Assembly: GCF_004283175.1 (NCBI RefSeq)
Contig: NZ_RXNW01000016.1
Span: 1-64,000, forward strand
From: Legionella longbeachae
GTDB lineage: Bacteria > Pseudomonadota > Gammaproteobacteria > Legionellales > Legionellaceae
Length of the DNA: 64,000 nt
Reading direction: 5' to 3'
How positions within the stretch are numbered: the first letter of the stretch is position 1; each line of letters begins with the position of its first letter. Under the pieces are notes generated by a model that did not search any database, had not been told where the DNA came from, and was given only the letters and a program-made list of their open reading frames with translations. A program made the translations under genes and the position numbers. Positions 30,301 to 43,240 of this stretch are shown here, one piece after another.

Positions 30301-30508
30301 CAATGGGAAAAGTAATACGTTGCTCTACTTCGAAAGGAGAATAACCAGACGCCTCCGTATTAATCTGTACCTGTACATTCGTAATGTCAGGAACCGCATC
30401 TATAGGAAGCCTTTGAAAATTGTAGACTCCAAGTAGCGCAATAATGAGCGTGAACAACAGGATAAACCAGCGATGTTTTAAAGAAAAGTGGATGATTTTT
30501 TCCAGCAT
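27365..30508 (-). CDS. helA: CzcA/CusA-family heavy metal efflux RND pump
   Basis: A 1047-residue HME-family RND transporter that exports divalent or monovalent metal ions. It begins with the family helix LEKIIHFSLKHRWFILL and carries the DFGLIVDGAVIIVEN motif of fourth membrane helix proton-relay acids found in CzcA (rather than the DD of drug pumps). Residue order and operon context match Legionella HelA. It is last in helCBA, 9 bases after helB. Metal specificity (Co/Zn/Cd versus Cu/Ag) cannot be settled by inspection. The L. pneumophila hel locus was first described in relation to macrophage killing. Confidence 0.93.
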   Translation of the reverse strand: MLEKIIHFSLKHRWFILLFTLIIALLGVYNFQRLPIDAVPDITNVQVQINTEASGYSPFEVEQRITFPIELALSGLPNLDYTRSLSRYGLSQVTVVFKDGTDIYFARQLINERLQEVKDKLPPEAETTLGPISTGLGEIFMYTITNKSNVPKVQRYNPTELRTIQDWIIKPQLRNVEGVAEINTIGGYEKQFHITPDPAKLVRYNLGLNEVVDALQRNNANVGAGYIEHNGEQNLIRVPGQVQNIPDIENIVIASFEGTPIRIRDVAKVILGTELRTGAATENGQEVVLGTVSMLMGENSRTVSERVAAKMKAINKSLPEGVEATTVYNRTVLVNATINTVKKNLLEGALLVCIILFLFLGNIRAALITAMVIPLSMLLTITGMVTNKISANLMSLGALDFGLIVDGAVIIVENCMKHLGEKQHEAQRPLLLDERLKVIAYATTEVIRPSIFGVFIITVVYLPILTLTGVEGKMFLPMAETVIIALMASMLFALTFVPAAIAIFLRKPVQEKENKLVHYISQGYARILRYCFHARLWVIGAAVVLVLISFLIAFRMGGEFIPSLDEGDIAMHAMRIPGTSLTQSIEMQDLVEQRVRQFPEVQTVFAKLGTAEVATDPMPPNVADTFIILKPRKDWPNPKKNKQKLVQEIEDAVKQIPGNNYEFTQPIQMRFNELISGVRSDVAVKVFGDDMDTLLDIAENISTQLKKVPGAADVKVEQVSGLPLLTVEINRDALARYGLQIGAVQDAIVIATGGKKGGELFEGDKRFDLIVRLPESLRSSPNVLRQIFIPLPPGKDGTRHYIPVSEVAKMVRSESPNQISREIGKRRVVVSANVRGRDLSSFVSDAKLRMEQNIKIPSGYWITWGGQFEQLQSASQRLQIVIPITLVGIFLLLFMSFGSVKNALLVFSGIPLALTGGVFALWARCIPLSISAGVGFIALSGVAVLNGLVMITFINKLREQKKLYLKDAVLQGSLARLRPVLMTALVASLGFVPMALATGTGSEVQRPLATVVIGGIISSTFLTLLVLPGLYYVFHKRRKPIIASKQH

Positions 30509-30517
30509 CTTTTATCC

Positions 30518-31771
30518 TTAGTGCTCGTGGCTTGCGCCTTCTTTACCGAGTTCGGCCTTAATATAAAAACTGTTTTTAGTCACATAGCGCTGTCCTGCTT
30601 CAAGCCCGGATAGTATTTCAACCCATTGCTCATCTCGTTGTCCCAACGTTACAGGTGTTGCCTCAAAATAATCTCCTTGTTGCACAAAAACCACATCTTG
30701 CTCATCCATGCGTTGCAGCGCAGAAAGACGTACGGCTACCGGCACTATTTTTTCTTTGATTATAATTTCTCCATTGACATACATACCAGGCAACCACAGG
30801 CGATTTTCATTCGGGAGAACAGCTCGTGCCAAAGTCGTTTGTGTGTCCTCTATACCTAAAGGCGCGATATAAGAAATAATGCTCGTAGACTTAGGAGCTC
30901 CTTCATCTCCCATCACAATAATACTCATACCTTGCTTTACCAGCGGGGCTTCCTTGCGATATAACGTAAAATCAGCCCAAACATTATCTAAATTTGCTAT
31001 TTCATAAATAGGTTTAGTATTTTGTGCTAGCTCACCGTTAGTGGCATACTTTTGCACAATGGTACCCGTAATGGGAGCCGTAATATTGTAATTTTGTAAA
31101 CTTTCATTACTTTCAATGATGGCTAATAGCTCTCCTTTAGACACTTCATCCCCCAGGTTTTTATTCATGGACTTAATAATTCCTGAATAACGTGCGTATA
31201 TAGGAGCCATGGTGTCGCGATTAGGAGTAATTTTTCCCACAACTTTAAGTTGTGTTTTGATGGTGTGACTTTGCGCTGTTGCCGTTTTTATCTCTGCGGC
31301 TTGGAGCATGGCAGGGACCAATTTTACCCGCCCCTCATAAGTTGAATAATGCCAACTATAAGATTTTCCTGCATAGGCTAATTTAAGTGACACATCAAAG
31401 GAATGAGGCTCTTGAATCTCTTGTTCACTTTGTAAAAAATTATCAACAGGAACAAAGCGAATTACCTCTTTTTTATGATTAAACCGAGTTAACTGCATGG
31501 TCAGTTGCGTGTGTACAGGAGCAATTGCATTTCCCTTTTCGTAAATGTAGGCGCGAAAATGAGGAGGCATTCCACGCTCAATGAGAAACAATTCAAGAGC
31601 CAGATCTCCCTCTTTAAATAGTTGGCCACCCTTAGGCCCTTTTTCAATATCATGCTGTGCACCTGCTTCAATTGCCTCGTTGTCCTTACTAGCCCACAAA
31701 GAAAAAGAACCTGCACCCCATAACAAAGCAAAGAGACATAAATAGCAAATAGATATCTTTATAAATTTCAT
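30518..31771 (-). CDS. helB: CzcB-type metal efflux periplasmic adaptor
   Basis: A 417-residue membrane fusion protein partner of HelA. It has an N-terminal signal or anchor segment (about residues 7-28). It then has a CzcB-like N-terminal domain starting GPKGGQLFKEGDLALEL, a lipoyl-like domain (GIIKSMNKNLGDEVSKGELL and ITAPITGTIVQKY) and a C-terminal membrane-proximal domain. The tail ends with a short EHGASHEH-like His-containing stretch that might bind metal. Its start overlaps the stop of helC by 4 bases (ATGA), a sign of translational coupling. Confidence 0.92.
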   Translation of the reverse strand: MKFIKISICYLCLFALLWGAGSFSLWASKDNEAIEAGAQHDIEKGPKGGQLFKEGDLALELFLIERGMPPHFRAYIYEKGNAIAPVHTQLTMQLTRFNHKKEVIRFVPVDNFLQSEQEIQEPHSFDVSLKLAYAGKSYSWHYSTYEGRVKLVPAMLQAAEIKTATAQSHTIKTQLKVVGKITPNRDTMAPIYARYSGIIKSMNKNLGDEVSKGELLAIIESNESLQNYNITAPITGTIVQKYATNGELAQNTKPIYEIANLDNVWADFTLYRKEAPLVKQGMSIIVMGDEGAPKSTSIISYIAPLGIEDTQTTLARAVLPNENRLWLPGMYVNGEIIIKEKIVPVAVRLSALQRMDEQDVVFVQQGDYFEATPVTLGQRDEQWVEILSGLEAGQRYVTKNSFYIKAELGKEGASHEH

Positions 31772-33012
31772 TTACTCTCCTTAGTAGGATGCAATCCTAA
31801 AAGTCCAGTGATTTGAATTAATGCCTTATGGTAATCCGCATGGGCTTGTTGATAGTGGCGCTCTTCTTCATAGAGCGTATTGAGCGAGAGAGATAATTCA
31901 ATATAAGTGTAGCGCCCCATTTGGTAACCATCTTGAGCTAATTTGATTGATTTGCGCGCTAAAGGCAATAAGGAGCGTGTCACTTGTGCTGCTTCATACT
32001 CACTTTGTTGAGCCTGTAAAAAAAGCGTATAAGCGCTTTGTCGAACGTCCAACCGTGTTCCCTGGTATTCATGGGCTGTTTGTGTATATTGTGCTTCTGC
32101 AGTCAAAATTTTTCCTTGGTTACGATCAAATACGGGAACTTGTGCATAAGCAGACATCACTGCAGCGTTACTCCCATCATCTGAAAAATGTCGCCCACCC
32201 AATTGTATGTTTAGATCAGGCCATACTGATTTTTTAACGGCTGTAATAGCCGCGCGTTTGGCTTTAAGTTGCAATTGCATCTGTTGAAGTTGCGGGCTTT
32301 GTAGGAGCTTCTTCAATAACGCATCCCATTTGAGTTCTACATCTGGAAATCCTTTATCAATCAAAGGCCTATCTATTCTTAAACCATCACCTAGCAATCG
32401 AGATAATTTGGCTCTTTGAGCCAACTCATCTCGAGTTGCCTTATTTTCTTGGATACGAGCCTCGCCTAAACGTACTTGTGCTAAACGTAAATCTAATTCG
32501 GCACCTGCTCCAGCCTTAACTCGTCGCTCAATAGCAGCCACAATATCTTGATTAAGGCGAACTAATTTTTTTGTTACCTGGCGCCATTGGCCTGCATAAA
32601 ATGCATCAACATAGGCAACTCCAACCGCTATATAGAGTGTGGCTTTTTGAACCTGAATTTGTGCTAACGATGCTAAATAATCAGCATAGGTTGCCTTCTT
32701 TAAATAAGCCAAACGATTCCCTAAAGGAATTGGTTGGGTTACAGACGCAGTAGTTTCTGCAGCCTCATAGCTTGAATAAGAACCTGAACCACCGAAATTT
32801 TCAGCAGTGAGTGAAAGTTGTGGATTAGGATAGAGGCCACTTTGAATAAAGTATCCGCGCATCGCTTGTGCTTTCTCTATTTCCGCCTGTAACTCAGGGT
32901 TGTTGCGGTATGCAATTTCTAATGCTTGTTTAAAAGTGAATGGTGCAGCCAACAATTCGCCCATCACAAAGTTCATTGCTACGAAAACAGCAAGATAGAA
33001 TAGATTACGCAT
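31768..33012 (-). CDS. helC: CzcC-type outer membrane factor of metal efflux system
   Basis: A 414-residue TolC-family outer membrane channel with a cleavable signal peptide (about residues 1-22, ending LLAAP). Two outer membrane efflux protein domains follow (about 30-205 and 215-405), with the AEIEKAQAMRGYFIQSGLYPNP signature near the front. It lacks the lipobox of the NodT group, consistent with CzcC. It is first in helCBA and overlaps helB by 4 bases. The upstream region (33013-33060) is AT-rich and presumably holds the promoter; no metal-regulator site was clear. Confidence 0.92.
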   Translation of the reverse strand: MRNLFYLAVFVAMNFVMGELLAAPFTFKQALEIAYRNNPELQAEIEKAQAMRGYFIQSGLYPNPQLSLTAENFGGSGSYSSYEAAETTASVTQPIPLGNRLAYLKKATYADYLASLAQIQVQKATLYIAVGVAYVDAFYAGQWRQVTKKLVRLNQDIVAAIERRVKAGAGAELDLRLAQVRLGEARIQENKATRDELAQRAKLSRLLGDGLRIDRPLIDKGFPDVELKWDALLKKLLQSPQLQQMQLQLKAKRAAITAVKKSVWPDLNIQLGGRHFSDDGSNAAVMSAYAQVPVFDRNQGKILTAEAQYTQTAHEYQGTRLDVRQSAYTLFLQAQQSEYEAAQVTRSLLPLARKSIKLAQDGYQMGRYTYIELSLSLNTLYEEERHYQQAHADYHKALIQITGLLGLHPTKESK

Positions 33013-33186
33013 TTCGCAACCATTAAATAATCTATAGGATATGGATGCTTAGTGTACCTTTATTTTAACTATTGATATAGCTTTATAAAACAACATCTAT
33101 TTCTCTCTTGGGTATTTTTTATAGTTTGAGAGCATAAACAGGATCTAGAATGGGCGTTTATTGATGTTGGTTTTATTAATTGCTGG

Positions 33187-33279
33187 TTCGCATAGCGAAG
33201 GAATCTTGGGTAGCGAAATACAAGCCATTAATAAATTCGTAGCTGATTAGATCTTCTGCACACCGCGAACAAGTCGCGG
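33187..33279. repeat. Two short palindromes between helC and atpC
   Basis: TTCGC-ATA-GCGAA (33187-33199) and CCGCGA-ACAAG-TCGCGG (33263-33279) lie in a GC-richer patch between the starts/ends of two minus-strand operons. Neither is followed by a T-run on either strand. The second could still help end the atp transcript. They resemble the kind of palindromic unit that recurs in intergenic DNA, but no second copy is present in this window. Confidence 0.4.
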
Positions 33280-33328
33280 CATGTAGGCAGTGGGGATGGA
33301 ATTATCAACACACCTTAGATGAAAATAA

Positions 33329-33751
33329 TTACTTGATTATTTTTCTAACTTTTTGAATTGCACGAATTTGAGCAACTGCTCGTGCCAGTTCAGCAGCAGC
33401 AACAGAATAATCCATCTCACCGCCTTTATTGGCCATCGCTGCTTCAGCTTGGGCTTTTGCTGCAAGAGCTGCTGCTTCATCAAGATGCTCAGCCCGCTCA
33501 ACTTCATCGGCAAGAACAGTAACATAATTAGACTGTATTTCCAGCATACCACCCTGAACATAATAGATTTCCTGGTTACCGCCAGGTAAAGTAATTCGCA
33601 CTTCACCTGGTTTCAGAACAGTAAGTAGAGGGGCATGACCAGCTGTAATACCTATCTCGCCTAATTCTCCAGTTGCCACAATCATTTCTACTACACCGGA
33701 AAATATTTCATGTTCAGCACTAACTATATCTAAGTGCGTTGTTCTAGTCAT
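33329..33751 (-). CDS. atpC: F1 ATP synthase subunit epsilon
   Basis: A 140-residue central-stalk subunit with the N-terminal beta-sandwich (HLDIVSAEHEIFSG) and a C-terminal helical hairpin. It couples rotation of the c-ring to F1 and restrains ATP hydrolysis. Last gene of the atp operon, 11 bases after atpD. Confidence 0.97.
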   Translation of the reverse strand: MTRTTHLDIVSAEHEIFSGVVEMIVATGELGEIGITAGHAPLLTVLKPGEVRITLPGGNQEIYYVQGGMLEIQSNYVTVLADEVERAEHLDEAAALAAKAQAEAAMANKGGEMDYSVAAAELARAVAQIRAIQKVRKIIK

Positions 33752-33762
33752 ATTTGCTTACC

Positions 33763-36017
<2,255 letters not shown>

Positions 36018-36041
36018 ATCTCATTTCGCCTTAAAATTGAC

Positions 36042-37595
36042 TTACCAACTTGCCGTACGTTTAAAGTCTTCTACAGCATTCTTCAATTTCATTTCAATGT
36101 CGTTGTCATAACCGCCAGCTTCATTAATCAACTGCAACAAGTCAGGATGCGACGTACGCATATAGTCATGCAAAGAGGCTTCAAATGCTGCAATTTCGTT
36201 TACAGGTACATCATCCAGATAGCCTTTTTCTACGACGAACAATGCTGTGCCCATTTCTGCAACGGACAATGGCGAGTATTGTTTTTGTTTCATAAGTTCG
36301 GTAATTCGTTGCCCACGCTCTAATTGCTTTCTTGTTGCATCATCAAGATCAGAAGCAAATTGCGAGAATGCTTCTAACTCACGGAATTGAGCAAGCGCTA
36401 AACGAGTACCGCCACCTAATTTTTTCATAATCTTGGTTTGTGCAGCACCACCCACCCGTGATACAGAAAGACCCGAGTTGATCGCAGGTCTTACACCTGA
36501 GTTGAATAAATCGACATCAAGGAAAATCTGTCCATCGGTAATGGATATAACGTTCGTTGGTACGAATGCAGATACGTCACCAGCTTGGGTTTCAATAATT
36601 GGCAATGCGGTTAATGAACCTGTTTTTCCTTTGACTTCGCCATGAGTCAGTTTTTCCACTTCGTCAGCATTAATACGTGCGGCTCTTTCTAATAAGCGTG
36701 AATGTAAGTAGAAAATATCGCCTGGGTATGCCTCACGACCTGGTGGTCTTCTCAACAATAAGGATATTTGTCGGTAAGCCCAAGCTTGTTTCGTCAAGTC
36801 ATCATACACAATTAAAGCATCTTCGCCATGTTCCATGAAATACTCACCCATGGTACAACCTGCATAAGGCGCAATAAATTGCAATGCAGCTGAATCAGAA
36901 GCACCAGCAACGACAACGATAGTATGTTCCAAAGCATCATGTTCTTCAAGTTTACGTACAATTGCAGCAACAGATGAAGCTTTTTGTCCAACTGCCACAT
37001 AGATACACTTAACGCCTGTGCCTTTTTGGTTGATGATCGCATCAATTGCAATTGCTGTTTTTCCTGTTTGGCGGTCACCGATAATTAATTCACGTTGACC
37101 ACGTCCAACTGGAATCATCGCATCAATTGCCTTTAATCCAGTTTGCACGGGTTGATCTACTGATTTACGTGCAATAACACCAGGAGCAACTTTTTCGATT
37201 GGCGACATGCCGGATGCTTCAATTGGACCTTTACCATCAATTGGATTTCCTAATGCGTCAACAACACGACCTAGAAGCCCTTTTCCTACCGGCACTTCAA
37301 GAATACGTCCAGTACATTTTCCTTTTTGCCCTTCAGCTAAAGAAGAATATTCGCCGAGAACAACAGCTCCTACTGAATCTCTCTCTAGGTTAAGAGCCAG
37401 GCCATAAGTACCGCCGGGGAACTCTATCATTTCACCAGCCATTACATCTTCAAGGCCATGCAAACTTACAACACCGTCTTTCAAACTAACAATAGTACCC
37501 TCATTACGTGCTTCGGATACTACACTAAAGTGTTCAATTTTCTTTCTGATTAATTCGCTGATTTCAGAAGGATTTAACGCTACTTGTTCTGACAT
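36042..37595 (-). CDS. atpA: F1 ATP synthase subunit alpha
   Basis: The 517-residue non-catalytic nucleotide-binding subunit of F1. P-loop GDRQTGKT (173-180) is present. The late signature [17 protein letters not shown], with the arginine finger, completes the beta active site. Order and length are standard. Confidence 0.98.
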   Translation of the reverse strand: MSEQVALNPSEISELIRKKIEHFSVVSEARNEGTIVSLKDGVVSLHGLEDVMAGEMIEFPGGTYGLALNLERDSVGAVVLGEYSSLAEGQKGKCTGRILEVPVGKGLLGRVVDALGNPIDGKGPIEASGMSPIEKVAPGVIARKSVDQPVQTGLKAIDAMIPVGRGQRELIIGDRQTGKTAIAIDAIINQKGTGVKCIYVAVGQKASSVAAIVRKLEEHDALEHTIVVVAGASDSAALQFIAPYAGCTMGEYFMEHGEDALIVYDDLTKQAWAYRQISLLLRRPPGREAYPGDIFYLHSRLLERAARINADEVEKLTHGEVKGKTGSLTALPIIETQAGDVSAFVPTNVISITDGQIFLDVDLFNSGVRPAINSGLSVSRVGGAAQTKIMKKLGGGTRLALAQFRELEAFSQFASDLDDATRKQLERGQRITELMKQKQYSPLSVAEMGTALFVVEKGYLDDVPVNEIAAFEASLHDYMRTSHPDLLQLINEAGGYDNDIEMKLKNAVEDFKRTASW

Positions 37596-37612
37596 GGAAA
37601 CTATCCTCTAAA

Positions 37613-38155
37613 TTAAGCGGCTAAGTCGTTGCTAAGCTTATTAAGCTTACCTCGGACTGAACCATCTATAACTAAATCACCCGCTCGAATTATTGCTCCA
37701 CCAAGCAAGGAAGGATCAATACTGATTTTTAACGAGACCTTACGCTTTAAGCGTTGACTCAATGATTCTATTAAGCGTTGTTGTTGTGCACTTGATAACT
37801 CAGAATAACTACATACATTCACATCTAAAGTTTTTTCTTGATCTGCGCGATGTGCTTCATAAAGTGCGAAAATCTCTGGTAATAACATTATTCGCTTATT
37901 TGTAGCTAATAATGCGATAACATTATTTATTGGACTGTCATCAGTTGGCTTTGTACCAACCGCTGTTTGCAGCAATTCGATATGTTGTTCAACAGTTGTC
38001 GCTGGATTAGTTACAAACCTCTCCGCCTCTGGAGTCAACACAGCTAAAACAAGATTTCTTAAATGTGCTGACCACTCTGCTAATTTATTTTCCCCTAAAG
38101 CATATTCGAAAATCGCCTTAGCATAGGGTCTGGCTATGGTGGTACTATCAGACAT
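37613..38155 (-). CDS. atpH: ATP synthase subunit delta
   Basis: The 180-residue OSCP-like subunit that joins the peripheral stalk (b subunits) to the top of F1. The start [13 protein letters not shown] and the C-terminal [20 protein letters not shown] motif are typical. It follows atpF by 2 bases. Confidence 0.96.
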   Translation of the reverse strand: MSDSTTIARPYAKAIFEYALGENKLAEWSAHLRNLVLAVLTPEAERFVTNPATTVEQHIELLQTAVGTKPTDDSPINNVIALLATNKRIMLLPEIFALYEAHRADQEKTLDVNVCSYSELSSAQQQRLIESLSQRLKRKVSLKISIDPSLLGGAIIRAGDLVIDGSVRGKLNKLSNDLAA

Positions 38156-38157
38156 TT

Positions 38158-38628
38158 TTAAATCTCTTCTATCAAGTTATCTAACAATGCGGTATTTGCC
38201 TTGGCATCTACTTCACGCATCAGAATTTTTTCAGCACCGGTGATTGCTAAGTTTGCTACTTGTTTGCGCAGCTCACCTTTTGCATGATTTATCTGTTGCA
38301 TCAATTGTTCTTGAGCAAGCTTCATCTGTATTTGAGCTTCATGCTTAGCAGCTTCCTTAGCTTCTTCAATGATTTGAGCAGCACGCTTGTTTGCCTTTTC
38401 AATGATATCAGTCGATTGAATTTTTGCTTGCTTTAGTTCATCCTTGACGCGATGTTGCGCTAGCTCGAGCTCTTTACGACCACGTTCTGCAGATGCCAAA
38501 CCATCAGCAATTTTGTCTTGCCTCTCTTCCATGGCTTTTGCCAAAGGAGGCCAAACTAATTTCATAGTAAACAAAACAAAAGCTGCGAATACCAGCATTT
38601 GTACTATTAATGTTAAGTTAATTTCCAC
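38158..38628 (-). CDS. atpF: ATP synthase subunit b
   Basis: The 156-residue peripheral-stalk subunit: one N-terminal membrane helix (about residues 5-25, followed by [15 protein letters not shown]) and a long charged helix that dimerises and reaches F1. This is the length and layout of the gammaproteobacterial b subunit. Confidence 0.96.
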   Translation of the reverse strand: MEINLTLIVQMLVFAAFVLFTMKLVWPPLAKAMEERQDKIADGLASAERGRKELELAQHRVKDELKQAKIQSTDIIEKANKRAAQIIEEAKEAAKHEAQIQMKLAQEQLMQQINHAKGELRKQVANLAITGAEKILMREVDAKANTALLDNLIEEI

Positions 38629-38679
38629 CGTTTATCTCCTGTAACAATTAGGGCGCCTTGCGCCCTGAACTATGTGTTA

Positions 38680-38982
<303 letters not shown>

Positions 38983-38992
38983 TTAAAATCGG

Positions 38993-40211
<1,219 letters not shown>

Positions 40212-40237
40212 ATATTCACCTAAGTTTCACCGCGCGA

Positions 40238-40330
40238 ATTATAATGCAACCCGAATTAATAATCAATGTCCTATTTTATTCAATGCGCGTATCAGAATCG
40301 TTTCAATAGGTGAACCTCATCAATGAGGTT
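40238..40330 (-). promoter_or_regulatory. Predicted promoter of the atp operon with upstream palindrome
   Basis: On the minus strand TTGATT (40261-40266) and a perfect TATAAT (40238-40243) are separated by 17 bases, about 30 bases before atpI. This fits a strong housekeeping promoter. Upstream, AACCTCAT-CA-ATGAGGTT (40313-40330) is a perfect inverted repeat that may be a regulator site or the end of the glyoxalase transcript. The rest of the gap to 40572 shows nothing I can name. Confidence 0.7.
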
Positions 40331-40572
40331 TAATAAAGAAAGCCTTTTAGAGCTAATTATCTGATTTCCATTGCACTAATATCACGTGCATGCATGCTCC
40401 ATTACGTCAATATGACCCGCAGTTTATGGAACTGGTTATGTCAAAATTATGCTCAAACAAAATACCCTGTACCCTACCCCATCGTGTTTCTCCTAGCTGT
40501 AAGTTAAAAGATCGGCAATAATTAAGCCTAATTCAAAGTAGTTTCTATGGGCGTGTCACTGACTCATGTTTA

Positions 40573-41013
40573 TTACCAATGACCCATATTTGGTGCAGAC
40601 AGCCATGGTTCCTGGACCGGTAACGGTCTTCCATTTTGTAACAACTCTATAGAGATATTGTCTGGAGAGCGAATAAATGCCATATAACCGTCGCGTGGCG
40701 GTCTATTAATAATGACACCTAAATTTTTTAATCGTTGGCACGTTTCATAAATATTATCAACTCGATACGCTAAATGACCGAAATTACGGCCTTCATGATA
40801 CACCTCAGGATCCCAGTTATAAGTGAGCTCTAACATCGGGGTGTTAAATTGTTTTGCTTGTTCTAAATCATTTGGAGCCGCGAGGAATATGAGTGTAAAT
40901 CTACCTTTTTCATTCTCTGTGCGTTTTACTTCAATTAGACCTAATTTATTGCAGTAAAAATCAAGTGATTGTTCTAAGTTTGATACTCTAACCATTGTAT
41001 GTAGGTAATTCAT
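40573..41013 (-). CDS. gloA: Glyoxalase I (lactoylglutathione lyase)
   Basis: This enzyme converts the hemithioacetal of methylglyoxal and glutathione to S-lactoylglutathione. The 146-residue protein has the two-repeat vicinal oxygen chelate fold, and all four metal ligands can be placed: His5, Glu62 (MLELTYNW), His80 (NFGHLAY) and Glu123 (SIELLQ). It is slightly longer than E. coli GloA because of a C-terminal extension. It starts 10 bases after the DUF1254 gene stop and is probably in its transcript. Confidence 0.92.
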   Translation of the reverse strand: MNYLHTMVRVSNLEQSLDFYCNKLGLIEVKRTENEKGRFTLIFLAAPNDLEQAKQFNTPMLELTYNWDPEVYHEGRNFGHLAYRVDNIYETCQRLKNLGVIINRPPRDGYMAFIRSPDNISIELLQNGRPLPVQEPWLSAPNMGHW

Positions 41014-41023
41014 TCGTTTCTTC

Positions 41024-42472
41024 CTAAAATGATGGTGATTCGATCACCGCTGGTACAGTGAATGATTTTGGGTTAGACAATGAATCTATCATTGCTTTTC
41101 CTGGTGCGTAGGCGCGTAATATCAAATAGAAGGGTTGGCCGTCTTTTCCCGAGGGCAACCAATTTGCTTCCTTATCTTTTCCAGGACTCGTATTTTGGAT
41201 ATATACAGTAAGCGATCCATCGGCATTCAACTTCATTTGATTATCACTGCCGAGCGAGTATCGATTGATTTGATTTTCAACAGTATAATTATTTTCTAAA
41301 TTATATAAGGTTAATGACCAAAATCCTGGAGCAATATACGGAGGCAACTGTTTGAACGTAATCGTATATTTTTTATTACTTACTAGACTGTGCGCTTTGC
41401 TGTCTCTTTTTGTCATAAAATAAATCGCTTCACGTGGGATATTCGCTGTTAATCCAACACGTGCAATGATTGCCCGCAAATAATAATTGGTTTTCGCATT
41501 ACCAATATCTGGTGGTGGAATAAACCATCCATTAGCAAACATACCAAGGGGTAAGTTTGCATTAAGTGATCCAATGTCTTGTGCGGCCCGTTTCATAGAC
41601 TCTAAAATAATAGGTGAAACTTTTGTCGCATCCCACTGTTTCCCGTACTCAATGCCAAGAGGCTTAAATATGGGTAATAAAGCACTAATCTGGTCTTTTG
41701 GCGGAGGATTTTCATTAATTGCTGCCGACAAAATCTGCCAAAACTGCAATGGATCTTTAAAATCAACTGCACTGACTGGTAGTTTAGGATTAGCTAACAC
41801 TGGTTTGATAAAATCGTAGGTAGGTAAAGGGGTTGGTGTTTGCCCCAGATACTGAGCCATACCTGTGACAGTTATTTCATTCAATACCTTTTGCGCAGCC
41901 GGTAAATCTGCATTATTAATAACATGGACTCGTGGCTGGATTAAAATCCAAGGAGTAGGTGCCTTAATACGCGTAATGAGGTTAGGTAGTTTCCCTTGCC
42001 AATTAGGTCCTACAAGAGCATAAGTCCCTCCTTTATAACCTGTACTTACACCACCTACATAGGCAAATGAATTAGTATACATATCTAAAATCTGCACCAT
42101 ATAATAACGATTATTTGAATCAGGAACTCTTAAGATGATTGGTTCTTTGGATAAATCCATAAAACCAAATCCATAGATAACGTTTGTATTTGGAGTAACA
42201 TAACCCGCTTGTTCAGATAGAGAGGGGGATGCTATATTTTCCAAACGCCATATTGAGTTTGGTCTGGATTTAGCACCAGGCCTCAATGCATCGTTATAGC
42301 GCAGATTATGCATAATAACAACAGGCAATCCCCAAGTAGCAGCTTGTAATGCCAGTGAATACGAATATTCACTTAGGGTTTTATCCATATTTTTGGGTAA
42401 TTGCGCAAATGTGGTTTTGAAAGGGAGGATAATGCAGCAAGCGAACAAAAATATACGAATACAATGCGCCAT
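41024..42472 (-). CDS. Secreted DUF1254 and DUF1214 domain protein
   Basis: A 482-residue protein with a signal peptide (about residues 1-23, FACCIILPFKTTFA). A DUF1254 domain follows, with the TPNTNVIYGFGFMDLS and VPDSNNRYYMVQILDMYTN segments, and then a C-terminal DUF1214 domain (near 360-470, APGFWSLTLYNLENNY). Proteins of this kind are periplasmic or exported in many proteobacteria, and their function is unknown. It sits directly upstream of gloA with 10 bases between, but no functional link is known. Confidence 0.88.
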   Translation of the reverse strand: MAHCIRIFLFACCIILPFKTTFAQLPKNMDKTLSEYSYSLALQAATWGLPVVIMHNLRYNDALRPGAKSRPNSIWRLENIASPSLSEQAGYVTPNTNVIYGFGFMDLSKEPIILRVPDSNNRYYMVQILDMYTNSFAYVGGVSTGYKGGTYALVGPNWQGKLPNLITRIKAPTPWILIQPRVHVINNADLPAAQKVLNEITVTGMAQYLGQTPTPLPTYDFIKPVLANPKLPVSAVDFKDPLQFWQILSAAINENPPPKDQISALLPIFKPLGIEYGKQWDATKVSPIILESMKRAAQDIGSLNANLPLGMFANGWFIPPPDIGNAKTNYYLRAIIARVGLTANIPREAIYFMTKRDSKAHSLVSNKKYTITFKQLPPYIAPGFWSLTLYNLENNYTVENQINRYSLGSDNQMKLNADGSLTVYIQNTSPGKDKEANWLPSGKDGQPFYLILRAYAPGKAMIDSLSNPKSFTVPAVIESPSF

Positions 42473-42640
42473 CGTGATCCTTTATGAAATACACCCTTTT
42501 TTAAAAACACTATCAAATGACACTTTAATTGTAAATGAACAGGCTCTCATTTGAATTTACCGTCTATACTTAAAGTGTGGAGCTTATTATCACAATTCAG
42601 GTAATAAGTAGTGTTTATTAACCTCGAAAAAGGAAAAAAC

Positions 42641-42886
42641 ATGCCTGATAAGATCCAACATACAGCAGCTAACCTGCAGCAAAAAATGCTCGTTCGTTAT
42701 GGCGATAACATACATCACAAACATAACAAACATCATCTCGAATACCGACAACACTGTAGAACCCACCCTTGTAATCCGAACAATAAATACGAGGAGCTAG
42801 AAAGTATCAATGGCTCTACGGGATTGTTGCGTCAATCTAATTTAAAGAAAATGCGTAAACGAGCTGATAGAGGACAGTTTCATTAA
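42641..42886 (+). CDS. Small His-rich hypothetical protein
   Basis: An 81-residue basic, histidine-rich protein (KIQHTA, NIHHKHNKHH). I chose the ATG at 42641 because AAAGGA stands 6 bases upstream; a GTG start at 42611 would add 10 residues. There is no signal peptide or membrane segment, and two cysteines are present near residues 39 and 44. A long imperfect hairpin follows its stop. The HxxH-rich cluster could bind metal, but no family is recognised. It could be a false ORF, although start and end signals both fit. Confidence 0.5.
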   Translation: MPDKIQHTAANLQQKMLVRYGDNIHHKHNKHHLEYRQHCRTHPCNPNNKYEELESINGSTGLLRQSNLKKMRKRADRGQFH

Positions 42887-42896
42887 GAGTATCCCC

Positions 42897-42944
42897 CCTA
42901 GGAAAACAGTTGCGTTTCTTCGTAAACTTGATTGTTTTCTTAGG
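42897..42944 (+). terminator. Long inverted repeat after the small His-rich gene
   Basis: CCTAGGAAAACA (42897-42908) pairs with TGTTTTCTTAGG (42933-42944) with one mismatch, starting 10 bases after the stop codon. There is no T-run, so it may be a terminator or an RNA end structure. The remaining 42945-43240 holds no gene I can support; a GGAG site just before 43241 belongs to the next gene. Confidence 0.4.
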
Positions 42945-43240
42945 ATTATGAAGAATATTGTCTACGGATATGCGCTAAAACTGATACATAATAATTCGTA
43001 CATTTATTGAAATGTTTATTTATGGAACTTCTAAAGCCAATGCCTTTTCCAAAGTGGAATCTCTAATTGGTAAACTATTCATTGCTGATTAAGTATTCAC
43101 TAATCTTACTTCTCTACAATTCTTAGTAGTTTATAGATCTCATGGATCCTGCGAAAAAGCCACTTACTCAAACTTATTGGGACGCGACTTCCATAGACCT
43201 AATAACGTGTAACTTCTAAAAATAGATTTGGAGATTTAAC

